Shown here: in pieces, positions 1 to 8,051 of the stretch
Layout: each line of letters opens with the position of its first letter
Numbering within the stretch: the first letter of the stretch is position 1
Assembly: GCA_046595995.1 (NCBI GenBank)
Contig: JBKJNB010000160.1
Coordinates: 4,476 to 68,475, forward strand
Origin: JAWXBR01 sp046595995
Lineage (GTDB): Bacteria > Bacteroidota > Ignavibacteria > Kapaibacteriales > Kapaibacteriaceae
DNA length: 64,000 nucleotides
Direction of reading: 5' to 3'
Translations under genes and position numbers: made by a program
Notes under the pieces: model-generated
Told to the model about the DNA's origin: nothing
The model's database searches: none
What the model saw: the letters and a program-made list of their open reading frames with translations, nothing else

Positions 1-2
1 AC

Positions 3-173
3 ATCGTTGCAAGGCAAATGGGAATAGACGTTCTTGGAATTAGTATCGTTACCGATGAGTGCTTCCCCGATTCCTTACAACCTGTTCATCTCGACGACGT
101 GCTTGCGGCAGCAGCAATAGCAGAACCAATACTGACATCGATTTTCACCGACGTGATACGTCACCTGGACTAG
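3..173 (+). CDS. Purine nucleoside phosphorylase, C-terminal end (partial)
   Basis: The window opens inside this gene; the last 56 codons are open in frame 3 and end at TAG 171-173. The residues resemble the C-terminus of trimeric PNP/MTAP-family phosphorylases: V-A-R-Q-M-G, then V-L-G-I-S-I-V-T-D, then a final helical stretch (A-A-E-P-I-L-T-S-I). Family members cleave purine nucleosides with phosphate to base plus ribose-1-phosphate for salvage. A complete, more divergent relative lies at 28766-29545, so the genome seems to carry two. The N-terminus is outside the window, so inosine/guanosine versus methylthioadenosine preference cannot be judged. Confidence 0.8.
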   Translation: MVARQMGIDVLGISIVTDECFPDSLQPVHLDDVLAAAAIAEPILTSIFTDVIRHLD

Positions 174-178
174 CATAC

Positions 179-1186
179 ATGAATCGCATTCTTCCTCTCT
201 TCGTTGTCTTGGTCTTCGTTGTATCGTGTACGCCCGACGAGCCGACGATATCTTCGTTTGACGATCGATGGCGCCTCTTGGCAAGTGATGGACCTGGCAT
301 TGCGCTCTATACAATGCCCGCCGGAAGTACGGAGCGGAGTGACGTATGGAGTGGTGCAAGTGGCACATCAACAAACATCACAGAATTCCGTGACCGCCTG
401 TATATCCTACCTACGACCGACCCGTGGATCGTTGTGCTCGACCGCGTTTCGTTAGTTGCATTAGATACCATAAACATGGATACACTCGGCATTGTATCAG
501 ACATGGCCTTTGCAAACGCAACGACTGCCTATGCAGTGCATGCAGACAAAAACGTCGTGAGCGTAATAGATATCACCACCAACGAGACTGTTCGCACAAT
601 CTCTGTCGCGAACAGACCACGCAGCATTGCAGCACTAGGCAATCAGCTTGCCGTTGCATGTGCTGATGCGAACGTCATTCAAATAATCGACTCGAGGACG
701 AATGCCGTCGAGGCCTCTATCGACGTACCTGAGGTACCGTACTATGTTCGTTCGTCAGCGACCTTTTCCGTATTTGCCGTTGTTAGTCTCGGCTACGGCA
801 AGCTTGACGTTGCCCCGCAGACAACACCACAGATGACGTTTATTAATCCTACGACACGTGCCGTGATAACGAGCATCGAGCTTACTGCACGTCCCTCCGA
901 GGCATTCCAACAGTTTCCCCGTGGTCTCATCGTAACATCAACAGGCTTTGCGTACGTGCCGGTGCAGTCTGGCCTCCTACGTGTAAACACACGCAGCCGT
1001 ACCAAAGCAAGCGCTGTTCTGCTCACAGACTATGCAGGCGTAGCGTACAACGCAGCAAGAGCAGAAGTACTCTTACTCCGCTCGGACAGTCCAGTCGTCG
1101 AAGCATGGGACGAACTGGTCGAAAATCAAAAAGCAAGCGTTACAATTCGTGAAAAACCAGGCGCAATTCTTGCACTTCCACGGTAA
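179..1186 (+). CDS. Lipoprotein with YncE-like beta-propeller repeats
   Basis: The frame is open from 59, but ATG 179 is chosen because it begins a lipoprotein signal: MNRILPLF, a hydrophobic stretch, then V-V-S-C with the lipidated Cys at residue 17. It lies 5 nt after the PNP stop. The mature 319 residues show repeated YVTN/YncE-type blades (A-Y-A-V-H-A-D-K-N-V-V-S-V-I-D; A-V-A-C-A-D-A-N-V-I-Q-I-I-D-S). It is probably anchored to a membrane facing the periplasm or cell surface; the ligand is unknown. The gene shares 1 nt with pta (TAATG), so the two are likely co-translated. No catalytic motif is seen. Confidence 0.75.
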   Translation: MNRILPLFVVLVFVVSCTPDEPTISSFDDRWRLLASDGPGIALYTMPAGSTERSDVWSGASGTSTNITEFRDRLYILPTTDPWIVVLDRVSLVALDTINMDTLGIVSDMAFANATTAYAVHADKNVVSVIDITTNETVRTISVANRPRSIAALGNQLAVACADANVIQIIDSRTNAVEASIDVPEVPYYVRSSATFSVFAVVSLGYGKLDVAPQTTPQMTFINPTTRAVITSIELTARPSEAFQQFPRGLIVTSTGFAYVPVQSGLLRVNTRSRTKASAVLLTDYAGVAYNAARAEVLLLRSDSPVVEAWDELVENQKASVTIREKPGAILALPR

Positions 1187-2106
1187 TGCTCGAACGTATC
1201 CGACATAGAGCCGTCGCTCTCAACCGCATCATCGTTTTCCCAGATGCCGTTGACGTCCGCACACTCACCGCTGTCGTCGAGTTGCACGTGTTGCGGATAT
1301 GCAATCCTGTTCTCGTTGGTAACCCAGAAGGCATTGGCAATGCCGCTGCTGATGCAGGTATTAACATCAGCGATATCTGCATCGTTGATGCAACGGACTC
1401 AGAACAGCCAACGCCCCTATTGCATGCAGCACAGATGGTGAAAGACGGATATGCCGACGGCGGTGTAGCCGGGAGTCTTTCGACCACGGCCGATGTACTT
1501 CGAGCCGGCATACGTTGCATTGGTCTCGCAGCAGGCATAAAAACAGTGAGCAGCTTTTTTCTGATAATTCCCACAAACGGAAGGCCGTTGTTCTTTGCCG
1601 ATTGTGCTGTTGTTCCCGCTCCTACACCATCGCAACTCGCAGACATTGCCATCTCCTCTGCCGACAACTACCGTCAGATTTGCAACGATGAGCCCCTTGT
1701 TGCCTTCCTTAGTTTTTCTACTAAGGGATCTGCTGCGCATGGGTCTGTCGACGCGGTAACGCAAGCACTCAGTTTCTTGCACGAGCGACGTCCGGACATT
1801 ATTGCTGATGGTGAGCTACAGGTCGACGCCGCACTCGTGCCAGCGATTGCAGCACGGAAAGCCCCTTCGTCGCCCCTTGCAGGATGTGCAAATGTTTTAG
1901 TATTCCCCGACTTGAATTCTGGCAACATCGCATACAAGATTGCCGAACGCATTGGAGGCGCTCATGCATGCGGTCCGATCGTTCAAGGCCTCGCACAGCC
2001 ATTCTGCGACCTTTCGCGCGGATGTTCAGTGGAGGACATTATAAACGTCGCAGCAATTGCGAGTGTAATGTCGGAATCTCAAGAAGCAGCGACTACTGCC
2101 CGCTAA
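1186..2106 (+). CDS. pta: Phosphate acetyltransferase (PTA_PTB domain)
   Basis: 306 residues spanning a single PTA_PTB domain, the short form without the N-terminal DRTGG/BioD-like parts of long E. coli Pta. Recognisable stretches include I-V-F-P-D-A near the start, D-G-Y-A-D-G-G-V-A-G near residue 92, and a C-terminal block F-P-D-L-N-S-G-N-I-A-Y-K with G-P-I-V-Q-G-L that is characteristic of the family. Family members interconvert acetyl-CoA and acetyl phosphate. No acetate kinase is adjacent. ATG overlaps the upstream lipoprotein stop by 1 nt; the 3' end overlaps convergent hslO by 4 nt. A phosphate butyryltransferase is a less likely alternative. Confidence 0.85.
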   Translation: MLERIRHRAVALNRIIVFPDAVDVRTLTAVVELHVLRICNPVLVGNPEGIGNAAADAGINISDICIVDATDSEQPTPLLHAAQMVKDGYADGGVAGSLSTTADVLRAGIRCIGLAAGIKTVSSFFLIIPTNGRPLFFADCAVVPAPTPSQLADIAISSADNYRQICNDEPLVAFLSFSTKGSAAHGSVDAVTQALSFLHERRPDIIADGELQVDAALVPAIAARKAPSSPLAGCANVLVFPDLNSGNIAYKIAERIGGAHACGPIVQGLAQPFCDLSRGCSVEDIINVAAIASVMSESQEAATTAR

Positions 2107-3035
2107 TTGCGTTGCACGAGTAGCTGCGTTTTGAGTTCAGCGAAATCTGCTTCGGAGAGATTGTAACGATTGCTACAATACTGGCACACGAGTTCTGTGT
2201 GTCCTTCCTTCTCCATCCCTGCTACTTCTTCGTACCCGAGTGTAAGCAACATCCCTTTGAATCGCTCGAGCGAACAACGGCAGAAAAAGTCGACCGGTGA
2301 TGTGTCGATAACATCGATGGCAGTCGGCATCACCTGACGCAAAATGTCTTCGGAAGAGTAGCCGTCGTTTACAAACTGGGTTAGCTTGCCCAAGTAGTCG
2401 ATGGTGTCATACACGCGGAATATGTCTTCCGGTAAAGCGCCAGGCATAGACTGAATGAGCAGGCCCGCGCTTTGCACAATCATGTCGTTTTCGTCGAAGT
2501 CCACATCGAGGACGAACGCCGATGGAATTTGCTCGGACTGCGTTAGATAGTAACTGAGGTCACTCGTAACGTCACCGCGACGTAACTCCACAATACCTGT
2601 TATTGGATCGTGCTTACCATACAGTACACGTTGCACCTTCAACAGCCCCTTACCTAGTGCGGAGTTCGCATCGGGATCGGGCGATGCGTTGAGATTAGCA
2701 AAACCGCGCACCTCGCCTACTTGCAACGCTTCGGCGTACACACGACGAACAAGGCCGTCACCGGACATGTCAATTGCAACGCGTTCCTCACCTTTTAGAA
2801 ACGATGCCATGAGCGATGCACTGGTAAGGCCGCGCGCAAGTACGAGCGCGCGAAGGGGCTCGAGTGCGTGACGTTCCTGCGCTGTGCGCACACACTGCAC
2901 ATTGTGGATGCACGCGGCACGAAACATGCCGTCCTGCGTTATGCATTTCGTCACGCGGTCTCGTTCTGTCCACCGTTTCTTTACCTCGTCGCCTGATTTT
3001 TTACCGTCGTCCATAGATCGATTCCTTTCATCCAT
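2103..3035 (-). CDS. hslO: Hsp33 redox-regulated holdase chaperone
   Basis: 310 residues. The family's zinc/redox switch is near the C-terminus: C-R-C at about 249-251 and C-Q-Y-C at about 283-286, four cysteines that bind zinc when reduced and form disulfides when the chaperone is activated by oxidation or heat. The N-terminal region has the Hsp33 core (D-M-S-G-D-G; G-F-A-N-L). The first ~20 residues are a charged extension; Met8 (3014) is an alternative start and sits in a duplicated 16-mer shared with the mutS end. It lies 8 nt downstream of mutS and is probably co-transcribed with it. Its stop overlaps convergent pta. Confidence 0.93.
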   Translation of the reverse strand: MDERNRSMDDGKKSGDEVKKRWTERDRVTKCITQDGMFRAACIHNVQCVRTAQERHALEPLRALVLARGLTSASLMASFLKGEERVAIDMSGDGLVRRVYAEALQVGEVRGFANLNASPDPDANSALGKGLLKVQRVLYGKHDPITGIVELRRGDVTSDLSYYLTQSEQIPSAFVLDVDFDENDMIVQSAGLLIQSMPGALPEDIFRVYDTIDYLGKLTQFVNDGYSSEDILRQVMPTAIDVIDTSPVDFFCRCSLERFKGMLLTLGYEEVAGMEKEGHTELVCQYCSNRYNLSEADFAELKTQLLVQRN

Positions 3036-3064
3036 TGATCAATTCAAACATTGATCGATTCCTT
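3012..3064. repeat. Short duplication across the mutS-hslO junction
   Basis: CATAGATCGATTCCTT (3012-3027) and CATTGATCGATTCCTT (3049-3064) differ by one base and are 37 nt apart; a partial third copy (CATTGATCAATTC) lies at 3033-3045. On the coding strand one copy encodes the last codons of MutS (K-E-S-I-N) and the other the first codons of Hsp33 (R-N-R-S-Met8). The duplication therefore touches both the stop region and a start codon. Confidence 0.7.
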
Positions 3065-5566
3065 CAACGCATGTAATTCCTGCAGCGCCTGCAGTGGAGT
3101 CATGTTCGAAGTGTCGATGTTACGAAGCCGATCTCTCAGCGTGTCGTCTCGTAACTCGAACATTGACAATTGATCGGGTTTTTCACGTCCATTTTCCATA
3201 TCGCGCAACACTGAGCGGGCTCGTGCAAGAACGGCTGGTGGTAGCCCAGCCATACGAGCAACATGAATTCCGAACGAGTGATCGCTGTGCCCGGGCACGA
3301 CGCGGTGTGTGAAGACGATGGTCTCTGCAACTTCGCGTACTTCGACTTGATAATTGCGAATACGCTCAAGGCGATCAGCCATCGAAGCGAGCTCATGGTA
3401 GTGCGTTGCAAAGAGCGTCTTTGCTCCTACAACATTGTGTAGGTACTCGACAAGTGCCCAAGCAATCGAGATTCCATCGAAGGTTGCCGTTCCCCTGCCC
3501 ACTTCATCCAGCAAAATCAAACTGCGTTTTGTTGCATTGTTTAAAATGTTTGCCGTCTCCTGCATCTCCACAAGAAACGTGCTTTCTCCGGCCATAATGT
3601 TGTCTTGCGCACCCACACGCGTAAAAATGCGATCGGTACACGGAACGTGCGCGGAAGCTGCGGGCACAAAGCTGCCCACATGAGCAAGGAACACAATCAG
3701 AGCCGTCTGCCGCAGGTAACTTGACTTCCCAGACATATTAGGTCCGGTGATGAGGTGTATCTGCTCACCATCCGGGTCCAACGTAATCGAGTTCGGTGTG
3801 TACGACGTTCCGTGCGGCAACAGCCTCTCTATGATTGGATGCCTTGCGCCAACGATGTCGAGCTCCCCGCCATCATGGATGGTTGGTGCAACGTAGCAAT
3901 TTGTGCGTGCTACATCGGCAAAGCCCGCAAGAACATCAATACGCGCAATGGTTTCTGCCGTGTGCTGAATAGCGGCACAATGGGTTGATACGAATGAGCG
4001 CAACGCAGCGAGCGTAGACGCTTCGAGTTCGGTTAATGATGACTCTGCATTGAGTAGTGTATGCTCGAGCGTTTTCAGGCGATCGGTCGTGTAGCGCTCT
4101 GCGTTTGTCAGCGTTTGTTTGCGTTGGAAGTGCGACGGGACCTTCGCTGTATTTGCGTGCGTAACCTCGATGTAATACCCGAAGACACCTGTTACACCGA
4201 TTTTCAATGTTAAGATACCCGAGTCTCGACGTTCATCGTCTTGATATGCAGCAATCCACGACTTCCCATCGGTTAATGCGGACGTGAGTGTATCGATATC
4301 GGCACTGAACCCCGGACGAAATATCTGACCTCTTCCGACCGCAACTGCCGGATCATCACGTAGTGCATTGTGCAGATGCGCGCGCACGTCTGTGTGTGTA
4401 TCCATCGATGTACACAAGGACTGAAGATTTGGTAAGGGGCTGCTGACGCAAAGTCGCTGAATAGCAGGTAGTCTGTCGAGACCGTTGCGTAGCGCAACGA
4501 GGTCGCGAGCATTGGCCTTACCAGAAACGATCCGAACGATAAGCCGCTCTATATCACCGACACAGGCCAACTCCTCGCGCAGAGCATCCAGAATCTGTGA
4601 ACATTCCGTAAATGCTTTTACTATATCAAGTCGTTCTTGAATCGCACTGCGTAGCAACAACGGCGCCTGCATCCACCACCGCACGAGGCGTGCGCCCATG
4701 GGCGTCTGGGTGTGGTCCATGATGTCGATTAGCGCTGGCTGAATGTCAAGTGCTTTCCGCGTCGACGCGTCAAGTAGCATGATGTCGTCGGTGTGCAAGA
4801 CACGCAATCCAGTGATGTGAGCGAGCGACGAGCGCTGCGTCTCGCCCACATAGTGCATTACAACTCCCGCAGCCCGGAGTCCATGCGTAAGCGAATCAGC
4901 TCCAAATCCTTTCAGGGTCTGCACATTGAAGTGTCGTAACAACAAAGGCTCTGCAAAGCCCCCTTCAAAAAGCCATGGCTCCAGACGGGTAATCGTGTAC
5001 GGAAAGGAGACAGAGCGCAGAAGTTGTTCTGCCCACTCGCGTTCGGACTTGCTGACGATGATCTCGGCGGGACGAAACGATTCGAGCAATGATGCCATGC
5101 GATTCGCAAACACCTCGCCTGCGAGGAACGAACCTGTTGAAACATCACACAGCGACAGGCCACCGGCCTCTGTCATACACGCGACATACGTGTGCGACGA
5201 TGTGTCGAGCAACTTGTCGTACATCACCACACCGGGCGTTACCACTTCAACAACGTCGCGCTTTACAATGCCCTTCGCCTGCTTCGGGTCTTCAAGTTGT
5301 TCGCAGACGGCTACACGGTGCCCCCCTCGAACGAGTTTAGGCAAGTACACATCGAGCTGGTGATGCGGGAAGCCCGCAAGTGGAATCGCGCTGCCGCCTC
5401 CGTTATTCCGCTTGGTAAGCGTAATTCCACATGCCTGTGCGGTCCGCACTGCATCGTCGCCGAAGGTCTCATAAAAGTCCCCAAGCCTGAACAGCAGGAT
5501 CGTATCAGGGTACCGCTCCTTAATCCCGCGGTATTGCCGCATTAGCGGCGTTTCCTTCTCACTCAT
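3044..5566 (-). CDS. mutS: DNA mismatch repair protein MutS
   Basis: 840 residues, full length for MutS1. The mismatch-wedging F-Y-E motif is at about 31-33. Connector, lever and clamp domains follow. The C-terminal ABC ATPase has Walker A G-P-N-M-S-G-K-S near 607, Walker B/D-loop (L-D-E-V-G-R-G-T) and the T-H-Y-H-E-L switch. MutS finds mispairs and recruits MutL. Start ATG 5566 gives MSEKETPLMRQY. The 33 nt around this start are duplicated just upstream, making a decoy start whose 13-codon reading frame ends in ATGA overlap with the real start. There is no clear Shine-Dalgarno. It is upstream of hslO in the same direction. Confidence 0.97.
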   Translation of the reverse strand: MSEKETPLMRQYRGIKERYPDTILLFRLGDFYETFGDDAVRTAQACGITLTKRNNGGGSAIPLAGFPHHQLDVYLPKLVRGGHRVAVCEQLEDPKQAKGIVKRDVVEVVTPGVVMYDKLLDTSSHTYVACMTEAGGLSLCDVSTGSFLAGEVFANRMASLLESFRPAEIIVSKSEREWAEQLLRSVSFPYTITRLEPWLFEGGFAEPLLLRHFNVQTLKGFGADSLTHGLRAAGVVMHYVGETQRSSLAHITGLRVLHTDDIMLLDASTRKALDIQPALIDIMDHTQTPMGARLVRWWMQAPLLLRSAIQERLDIVKAFTECSQILDALREELACVGDIERLIVRIVSGKANARDLVALRNGLDRLPAIQRLCVSSPLPNLQSLCTSMDTHTDVRAHLHNALRDDPAVAVGRGQIFRPGFSADIDTLTSALTDGKSWIAAYQDDERRDSGILTLKIGVTGVFGYYIEVTHANTAKVPSHFQRKQTLTNAERYTTDRLKTLEHTLLNAESSLTELEASTLAALRSFVSTHCAAIQHTAETIARIDVLAGFADVARTNCYVAPTIHDGGELDIVGARHPIIERLLPHGTSYTPNSITLDPDGEQIHLITGPNMSGKSSYLRQTALIVFLAHVGSFVPAASAHVPCTDRIFTRVGAQDNIMAGESTFLVEMQETANILNNATKRSLILLDEVGRGTATFDGISIAWALVEYLHNVVGAKTLFATHYHELASMADRLERIRNYQVEVREVAETIVFTHRVVPGHSDHSFGIHVARMAGLPPAVLARARSVLRDMENGREKPDQLSMFELRDDTLRDRLRNIDTSNMTPLQALQELHALKESINV

Positions 5567-5604
5567 GATTCTTGCCGCATTAGCGACGTTTCCTTCTCAC
5601 TCAT
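5534..5604. repeat. 33-bp tandem duplication covering the mutS start
   Basis: Positions 5534-5566 and 5572-5604 are 32/33 identical with a period of 38 nt. Each copy carries an ATG on the minus strand followed by S-E-K-E-T-[PS]-L-M-R-Q. Because 38 is not a multiple of three, the upstream copy is out of frame with mutS. Confidence 0.9.
5563..5604 (-). CDS. Upstream mini-ORF overlapping the mutS start
   Basis: ATG at 5604 begins MSEKETSLMRQES and stops at a TGA that overlaps the mutS ATG as ATGA. It is a by-product of the 38-nt-period duplication and uses the same first codons as mutS. If transcribed with mutS it could lower or couple mutS translation. Translation is inference; no Shine-Dalgarno is obvious before either ATG. 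Confidence 0.4.
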   Translation of the reverse strand: MSEKETSLMRQES

Positions 5605-5608
5605 TGGT

Positions 5609-5616
5609 CGAAAATA
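5609..5616 (-). promoter_or_regulatory. Candidate mutS -7 box
   Basis: On the minus strand this reads TATTTTCG, one base off the Bacteroidota -7 consensus TAnnTTTG, about 5 nt before the upstream mutS-type ATG (5604). It abuts the opposing box for tRNA-Ser. Similar TAnnTTC boxes precede aspS, ileS, the fused E1 gene and the sensor kinase. Confidence 0.4.
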
Positions 5617-5617
5617 C

Positions 5618-5625
5618 TATCTTTG
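5618..5625 (+). promoter_or_regulatory. tRNA-Ser promoter -7 box
   Basis: TATCTTTG matches TAnnTTTG exactly, 8 nt before the mature 5' end of tRNA-Ser. The same octamer sits at the same kind of distance before tRNA-Leu (63204-63211), which supports its role. No clear -33 TTG at ideal spacing is seen. Confidence 0.65.
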
Positions 5626-5633
5626 TGCGCTCT

Positions 5634-5723
<90 letters not shown>

Positions 5724-5782
5724 CACTAGACAACGTTCGAAAGCAAGTCTTCGAGCACGTGGCGCAACGAAATGCGGACTCA

Positions 5783-6628
5783 GTGGTGATATACAATCTC
5801 ACAGTTGCAGTTTTTGCGCTGTTTTTGCTCAGTCCGAGTTTTGCGTTAGCCCACCAGCCTCGCATTACCAATAGTCGGGTGACGACGGTACTCAATCCAG
5901 AAGTTTCAAAAGCATATTATGGCACGCTCACGGGCGAGCCAGATGTGTATGTTATACATGCCACTTCAGCATTCCATTTGTTTGTCGAAGTCTTGGTGCC
6001 GGATATCCCGGGGCAGAGTAAAGATGTCTCAGCAGTAGTACTGAAAGACGGCGAACAAGTCGCCGTGCTCGATGGCGCGACATCTACATGGAAACAATTC
6101 TTTGAAAAATTCGGCCACGATACCTACTGGCAAGGACCGAAGTACAAAGCACACGAAGAAGCGGGCTTCTACCAAATTCGCGTATTCAGTAGCAATAACG
6201 ACAGCAAGTACTCGCTCGCTATCGGTGAGACAGAAGCCTTTGATGGCAAAGAAGGCCTGAATGCCCTCATGCTTATTCCACAAATCAAAAAGAATTTTTT
6301 TAATAAATCGCCGATCGACTTTATCCTCTCGCCCCTCGGCTGGGGGCTTATCGTCATCATGTATCTGCTCTCCGGCATTGTCGGGCTCAGCTACCGAGCT
6401 CTTTTGAAACGGTTTGCCAAACGTTCTCCGCGCGGTGCACACAAAAACATCGGCAAACCCGATCGTTGGCTTCGCTTTGCCTTAGGTGCAGCATTGCTTT
6501 TGTTGGCTATCACCACCACTTGGAGCCCTATTCTAATTTTCTTCTCTGGCTTCGCTTTGTTTGAAGCAATATTTAGCTGGTGCGGGTTTTATGCAGCGAT
6601 GGGTAAAAACACCTGCGTCACGAGTTGA
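5783..6628 (+). CDS. Membrane protein with signal peptide and C-terminal DUF2892-like segment
   Basis: The frame runs back through tRNA-Ser, so a later start is needed. GTG 5783 (or GTG 5786) gives a signal peptide ending F-A-L-A before H-Q. A periplasmic region of about 180 residues follows, then a membrane segment (L-G-W-G-L-I-V-I-M-Y-L-L), a basic linker, and a C-terminal module G-K-P-D-R-W-L-R-F-A-L-G...G-K-N-T-C like DUF2892 (YgaP-type two-helix) proteins. The periplasmic part is not recognised. With the next two genes it forms a plus-strand group 14 and 30 nt apart, with more AAA/GAA/TTT codons than neighbours, possibly acquired. Confidence 0.65.
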   Translation: MVIYNLTVAVFALFLLSPSFALAHQPRITNSRVTTVLNPEVSKAYYGTLTGEPDVYVIHATSAFHLFVEVLVPDIPGQSKDVSAVVLKDGEQVAVLDGATSTWKQFFEKFGHDTYWQGPKYKAHEEAGFYQIRVFSSNNDSKYSLAIGETEAFDGKEGLNALMLIPQIKKNFFNKSPIDFILSPLGWGLIVIMYLLSGIVGLSYRALLKRFAKRSPRGAHKNIGKPDRWLRFALGAALLLLAITTTWSPILIFFSGFALFEAIFSWCGFYAAMGKNTCVTS

Positions 6629-6642
6629 GAAAATTATAGCCA

Positions 6643-7047
6643 ATGAGCACATACAACTGGTACTCACAACTACTGAAACCAATCTGGGCACCACCTGCGT
6701 GGCTCTTTGGACCGGTGTGGACCGTACTCTATGTAATTATCGCCGTTTCCTTCGGTACGGTGATTTATAAAGCGTTCACGAAGCAAATACCGTGGAGTTT
6801 GGCTCTGCCATTTGCGCTTAACATACTTTTTAACGCTGCCTTTACGCCAATACAGTTTGGGCTGAAAAACAACTTTCTTGCTGCGGTCGATATTGTGCTC
6901 GTGGTCGGTACACTAATCTGGGGCCTCTACACAATCTGGCATGCCGTTCCAGAGCTCCGCTGGGTGGTCTATGTCAATCTCCCCTATCTTCTCTGGGGAA
7001 CTTTCGCAACGGTTTTGCAATTGACAATAACCTATTTGAATTGGTAA
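6643..7047 (+). CDS. tspO: TspO/MBR family tryptophan-rich sensory protein
   Basis: 134 residues, five predicted membrane helices, rich in Trp. It has the family's first loop and helix 2 motif (K-P-I-W-A-P-P-A-W-L-F-G-P-V-W) and a final helix with P-Y-L-L-W-G-T-F-A. TspO proteins bind porphyrins and related ligands in the membrane and act in tetrapyrrole or stress signalling. The start is ATG 6643, 14 nt after the previous gene. What it senses here is not evident. Confidence 0.9.
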   Translation: MSTYNWYSQLLKPIWAPPAWLFGPVWTVLYVIIAVSFGTVIYKAFTKQIPWSLALPFALNILFNAAFTPIQFGLKNNFLAAVDIVLVVGTLIWGLYTIWHAVPELRWVVYVNLPYLLWGTFATVLQLTITYLNW

Positions 7048-7077
7048 TAGTAGTACCACCTAACCGGAACCGCAGCC

Positions 7078-7515
7078 ATGGACAAACTCCAACACAAAAT
7101 CAAAATCAATGCTCCCGTAGAACGCGTATACAAGACAATGCTCGAAGATGCGGGGTATCGCGAATGGACGGCTCCGTTTATCGAAGGCTCGCACTACATC
7201 GGTGACTGGTCAGAAGGTAGCGACATCAAATTCCTCGGTCCAGACGGCACTGGCATGATCTCTCGTATCGAAGAAAACCGTCCGAACGAATTTGTCTCCA
7301 TCCTCCACCGCGGCTTCATTAAAAACGGCGAGACTGACACCGAAAGTGATGCCGTAAAGGAATTTGCGGGTGCGCACGAAAACTATACGTTCAATGAAAT
7401 CGACGGTGGCACAGAAGTCGTCGTCGACCTAGACACCAACGACGACATGAAAGAGATGTCAGAAGTCATCTATCCGAAGGCACTCTCGGTTCTAAAAGAA
7501 ATCTGCGAACGCTAA
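7078..7515 (+). CDS. SRPBCC/AHSA1-like ligand-binding domain protein
   Basis: 145 residues, one START-like helix-grip domain. N-terminal I-K-I-N-A-P-V-E-R-V-Y motif, then the typical Y-R-E-W-T-A-P-F segment, and a C-terminal amphipathic helix. Such proteins bind hydrophobic ligands or act as Hsp90 co-chaperones; the substrate cannot be read from sequence. It follows tspO by 30 nt and is followed by the strong stem-loop/T-tract at 7547-7580. Confidence 0.8.
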   Translation: MDKLQHKIKINAPVERVYKTMLEDAGYREWTAPFIEGSHYIGDWSEGSDIKFLGPDGTGMISRIEENRPNEFVSILHRGFIKNGETDTESDAVKEFAGAHENYTFNEIDGGTEVVVDLDTNDDMKEMSEVIYPKALSVLKEICER

Positions 7516-7538
7516 ACGAACACTGCTCCTCGATCTAG

Positions 7539-7546
7539 TATCTTTG
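7539..7546 (+). promoter_or_regulatory. Candidate smpB promoter -7 box
   Basis: TATCTTTG fits TAnnTTTG exactly, 34 nt before the smpB ATG. It directly abuts the terminator-like hairpin, so a transcript starting here would begin at or inside the hairpin. Confidence 0.5.
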
Positions 7547-7580
7547 CAAGCCCTGCGCAGCCGCGTGGGGCTTGTTTTTT
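7547..7580 (+). terminator. Intrinsic terminator/attenuator abutting the smpB start
   Basis: CAAGCCC (7547-7553) pairs perfectly with GGGCTTG (7568-7574). The stem continues inward with two G-T pairs and three G-C pairs to an AGCC tetraloop (7559-7562), and TTTTTT (7575-7580) follows. The T-run ends immediately before ATG 7581 of smpB. It could terminate the tspO/SRPBCC transcript or attenuate smpB. Confidence 0.8.
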
Positions 7581-8051
7581 ATGTCCACGCCAGACCGCAC
7601 CATACGACCCATTGTCACGAATCGTAAAGCACTTCACGATTATGAAGTGCTGCAACGTATCGAATGTGGTATAGTGCTCACAGGCACCGAAGTAAAATCG
7701 TTGCGCGCCGGCAAGGTTGCGATGACCGATGCGTACGCGATTTTTCCGTCGAGGCGCACGGATGAACTTATGCTCATCGGACTGCACATTAATCCGTACG
7801 ACTTTGGCAATCGCGAAAACCATATTTCAACACGCGAACGTAAACTCCTACTGCATGCGCAAGAACTGAAGAAGCTTCGTATAGGGGTCGAGGAAAAGGG
7901 GCTCACGCTTATTCCCCTTGCGTTGTACTTTACAGGTCCGCACGTGAAAGTCGAACTCGGCCTCGTCCGCGGTAAGAAGACTTACGACAAGCGCGCGTCG
8001 CTTAAAGAGCGAGAAACAGATCGTGAAATGAAGAGGGCGAGAGAAGAATGA
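7581..8051 (+). CDS. smpB: SsrA-binding protein SmpB
   Basis: 156 residues, normal length. The frame opens at TTG 7572 inside the terminator T-tract, but ATG 7581 gives the expected N-terminus. Family features: N-R-K-A-x-H-D-Y near the start, G-I-V-L-T-G-T-E-V-K-S-L-R near 30-42, and the basic C-terminal tail (K-K-T-Y-D-K-R-A-S-L-K-E-R-E). SmpB loads tmRNA on stalled ribosomes for trans-translation. The stop overlaps tyrS as ATGA. The tmRNA gene is not in the window. Confidence 0.97.
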   Translation: MSTPDRTIRPIVTNRKALHDYEVLQRIECGIVLTGTEVKSLRAGKVAMTDAYAIFPSRRTDELMLIGLHINPYDFGNRENHISTRERKLLLHAQELKKLRIGVEEKGLTLIPLALYFTGPHVKVELGLVRGKKTYDKRASLKERETDREMKRAREE

